A DNA stretch of 5,931 nucleotides, taken from contig NZ_CAJJIC010000138.1 in NCBI RefSeq assembly GCF_905187505.1, forward strand, positions 1-5,931. Reading direction: 5' to 3'. The notes under the pieces were generated by a model. That model ran no database searches, was not told the DNA's origin, and was given only the letters and a program-made list of their open reading frames with translations. Source of the stretch: an uncultured Mailhella sp. (GTDB lineage: Bacteria > Desulfobacterota > Desulfovibrionia > Desulfovibrionales > Desulfovibrionaceae). Below are positions 5,403 through 5,931 of this stretch, in pieces (the first letter of the stretch is position 1; each line of letters opens with the position of its first letter). The position numbers were made by a program, and so were the translations under genes.

Positions 5403-5931
5403 TCATGGACGTCGGGACAATCCCACCTGGCCGGAACGCGCTCCCCCGATATGGGGACGTCCCACCAAAGGACGGAAAACCTGATGAGACGAATCATATT
5501 CCAGAAGTTCCCCGCTTTGCAGATCGAAGTACCAGCCGTGCAGGGAAAGTCCGCCCTTCTCCACCGCGTCCTTCACCCAGGGGAACGTCAGAAGGTTGTC
5601 CAGAGAAAGACGCACGTTCCAAAGCTCGCAGGCTCGCGCCCTGTCGGCGGCGTCTGCGCCGGGCATGGCCTCGTTCACCTTTTCCAAGGCGTGCCTTGCC
5701 ACGTCCACCCACGGTCCGATGAACTCATCGCGATCCTCTCCTTCCGAGCCGGCTACCAGCGCATGAATGCCGCCACAGCAGGCGTGCCCCATGATGATGA
5801 TGTCCTGAACCCGAAGATGCTTGACGGCATACTCGAGCGCAGCGCTCACGCCGTGCCGGCCTCCGTCGGGCGCATAGGGAGGAACAAGGTTCGCCACGTT
5901 GCGCACCACGAAGAGGTCCCCCGGACGACAG
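5403..5931 (-). CDS. Beta-class carbonic anhydrase, C-terminal part (start outside window)
   Basis: Reversible hydration of CO2 to bicarbonate by a zinc enzyme, probably cytoplasmic. The reading frame is open to the right edge, and its first visible complete codon encodes the C of CRPGDLFVVRNVANLVPP, a segment characteristic of beta carbonic anhydrases. The N-terminal zinc cysteine and Asp-Arg pair therefore lie outside. A GTG near 5909 is internal, not a start. Visible zinc-site motif GHACCGGIHAL supplies the histidine and, three residues on, the cysteine ligand. Later family features are NVRLSLDNLLTFPWV, HGWYFDLQSGELLEY and FRPL. About 175 residues are visible. The last 20 or so residues after FRPL are unlike the usual family ending and are encoded by a repeat-containing stretch. 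There is no cyanate lyase partner in view, so no specific gene symbol is given. Confidence 0.93.
   Translation of the reverse strand, partial: CRPGDLFVVRNVANLVPPYAPDGGRHGVSAALEYAVKHLRVQDIIIMGHACCGGIHALVAGSEGEDRDEFIGPWVDVARHALEKVNEAMPGADAADRARACELWNVRLSLDNLLTFPWVKDAVEKGGLSLHGWYFDLQSGELLEYDSSHQVFRPLVGRPHIGGARSGQVGLSRRP

Overview
All genes in this 5.9 kb window lie on the minus strand, so the biological reading direction is right to left. The bases are GC-rich with G/C-dominated third codon positions. Ribosome binding sites are strong (AAGGAGG and GGAGG types). The solute-binding protein has a signal peptidase I-type signal and no lipobox, which points to a Gram-negative cell with a periplasm. 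An NfnAB-type flavoprotein pair suggests an anaerobe. Taken together, and by inference only, this fits a Desulfovibrionaceae-like sulfate- or sulfite-reducing bacterium. No marker gene in the window proves the taxon.

Layout from right to left: (1) 5931-5403, the C-terminal part of a beta-class carbonic anhydrase cut by the window edge. (2) 5402-5137, an intergenic stretch with recurring GTGGGRAAGGC-like words. (3) 5136-2876, a tightly coupled two-gene operon for NfnA (FAD and [2Fe-2S], 287 aa) and NfnB (two [4Fe-4S] clusters, FAD and NADP(H), 464 aa), followed by a strong intrinsic terminator. (4) 2816-2388, a long intergenic region with a promoter candidate (perfect TTGACA box) and a structured leader. 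A second intrinsic terminator sits in that leader only about 30 bases upstream of the next start codon. (5) 2387-48, a polar amino-acid ABC importer in the order binding protein, permease, ATPase, followed by a perfect hairpin at the left edge.

How the genes work together: the ABC importer captures an amino acid in the periplasm and imports it at the cost of ATP; the substrate cannot be read from the sequence. NfnAB would couple NADH, NADPH and ferredoxin pools by flavin-based electron bifurcation. The carbonic anhydrase interconverts CO2 and bicarbonate. The three units look like separate transcripts rather than one pathway. Most of the window is ordinary core metabolism. The least explained part is the leader of the ABC operon, where promoter, folded leader and terminator are arranged as expected for premature-termination control.
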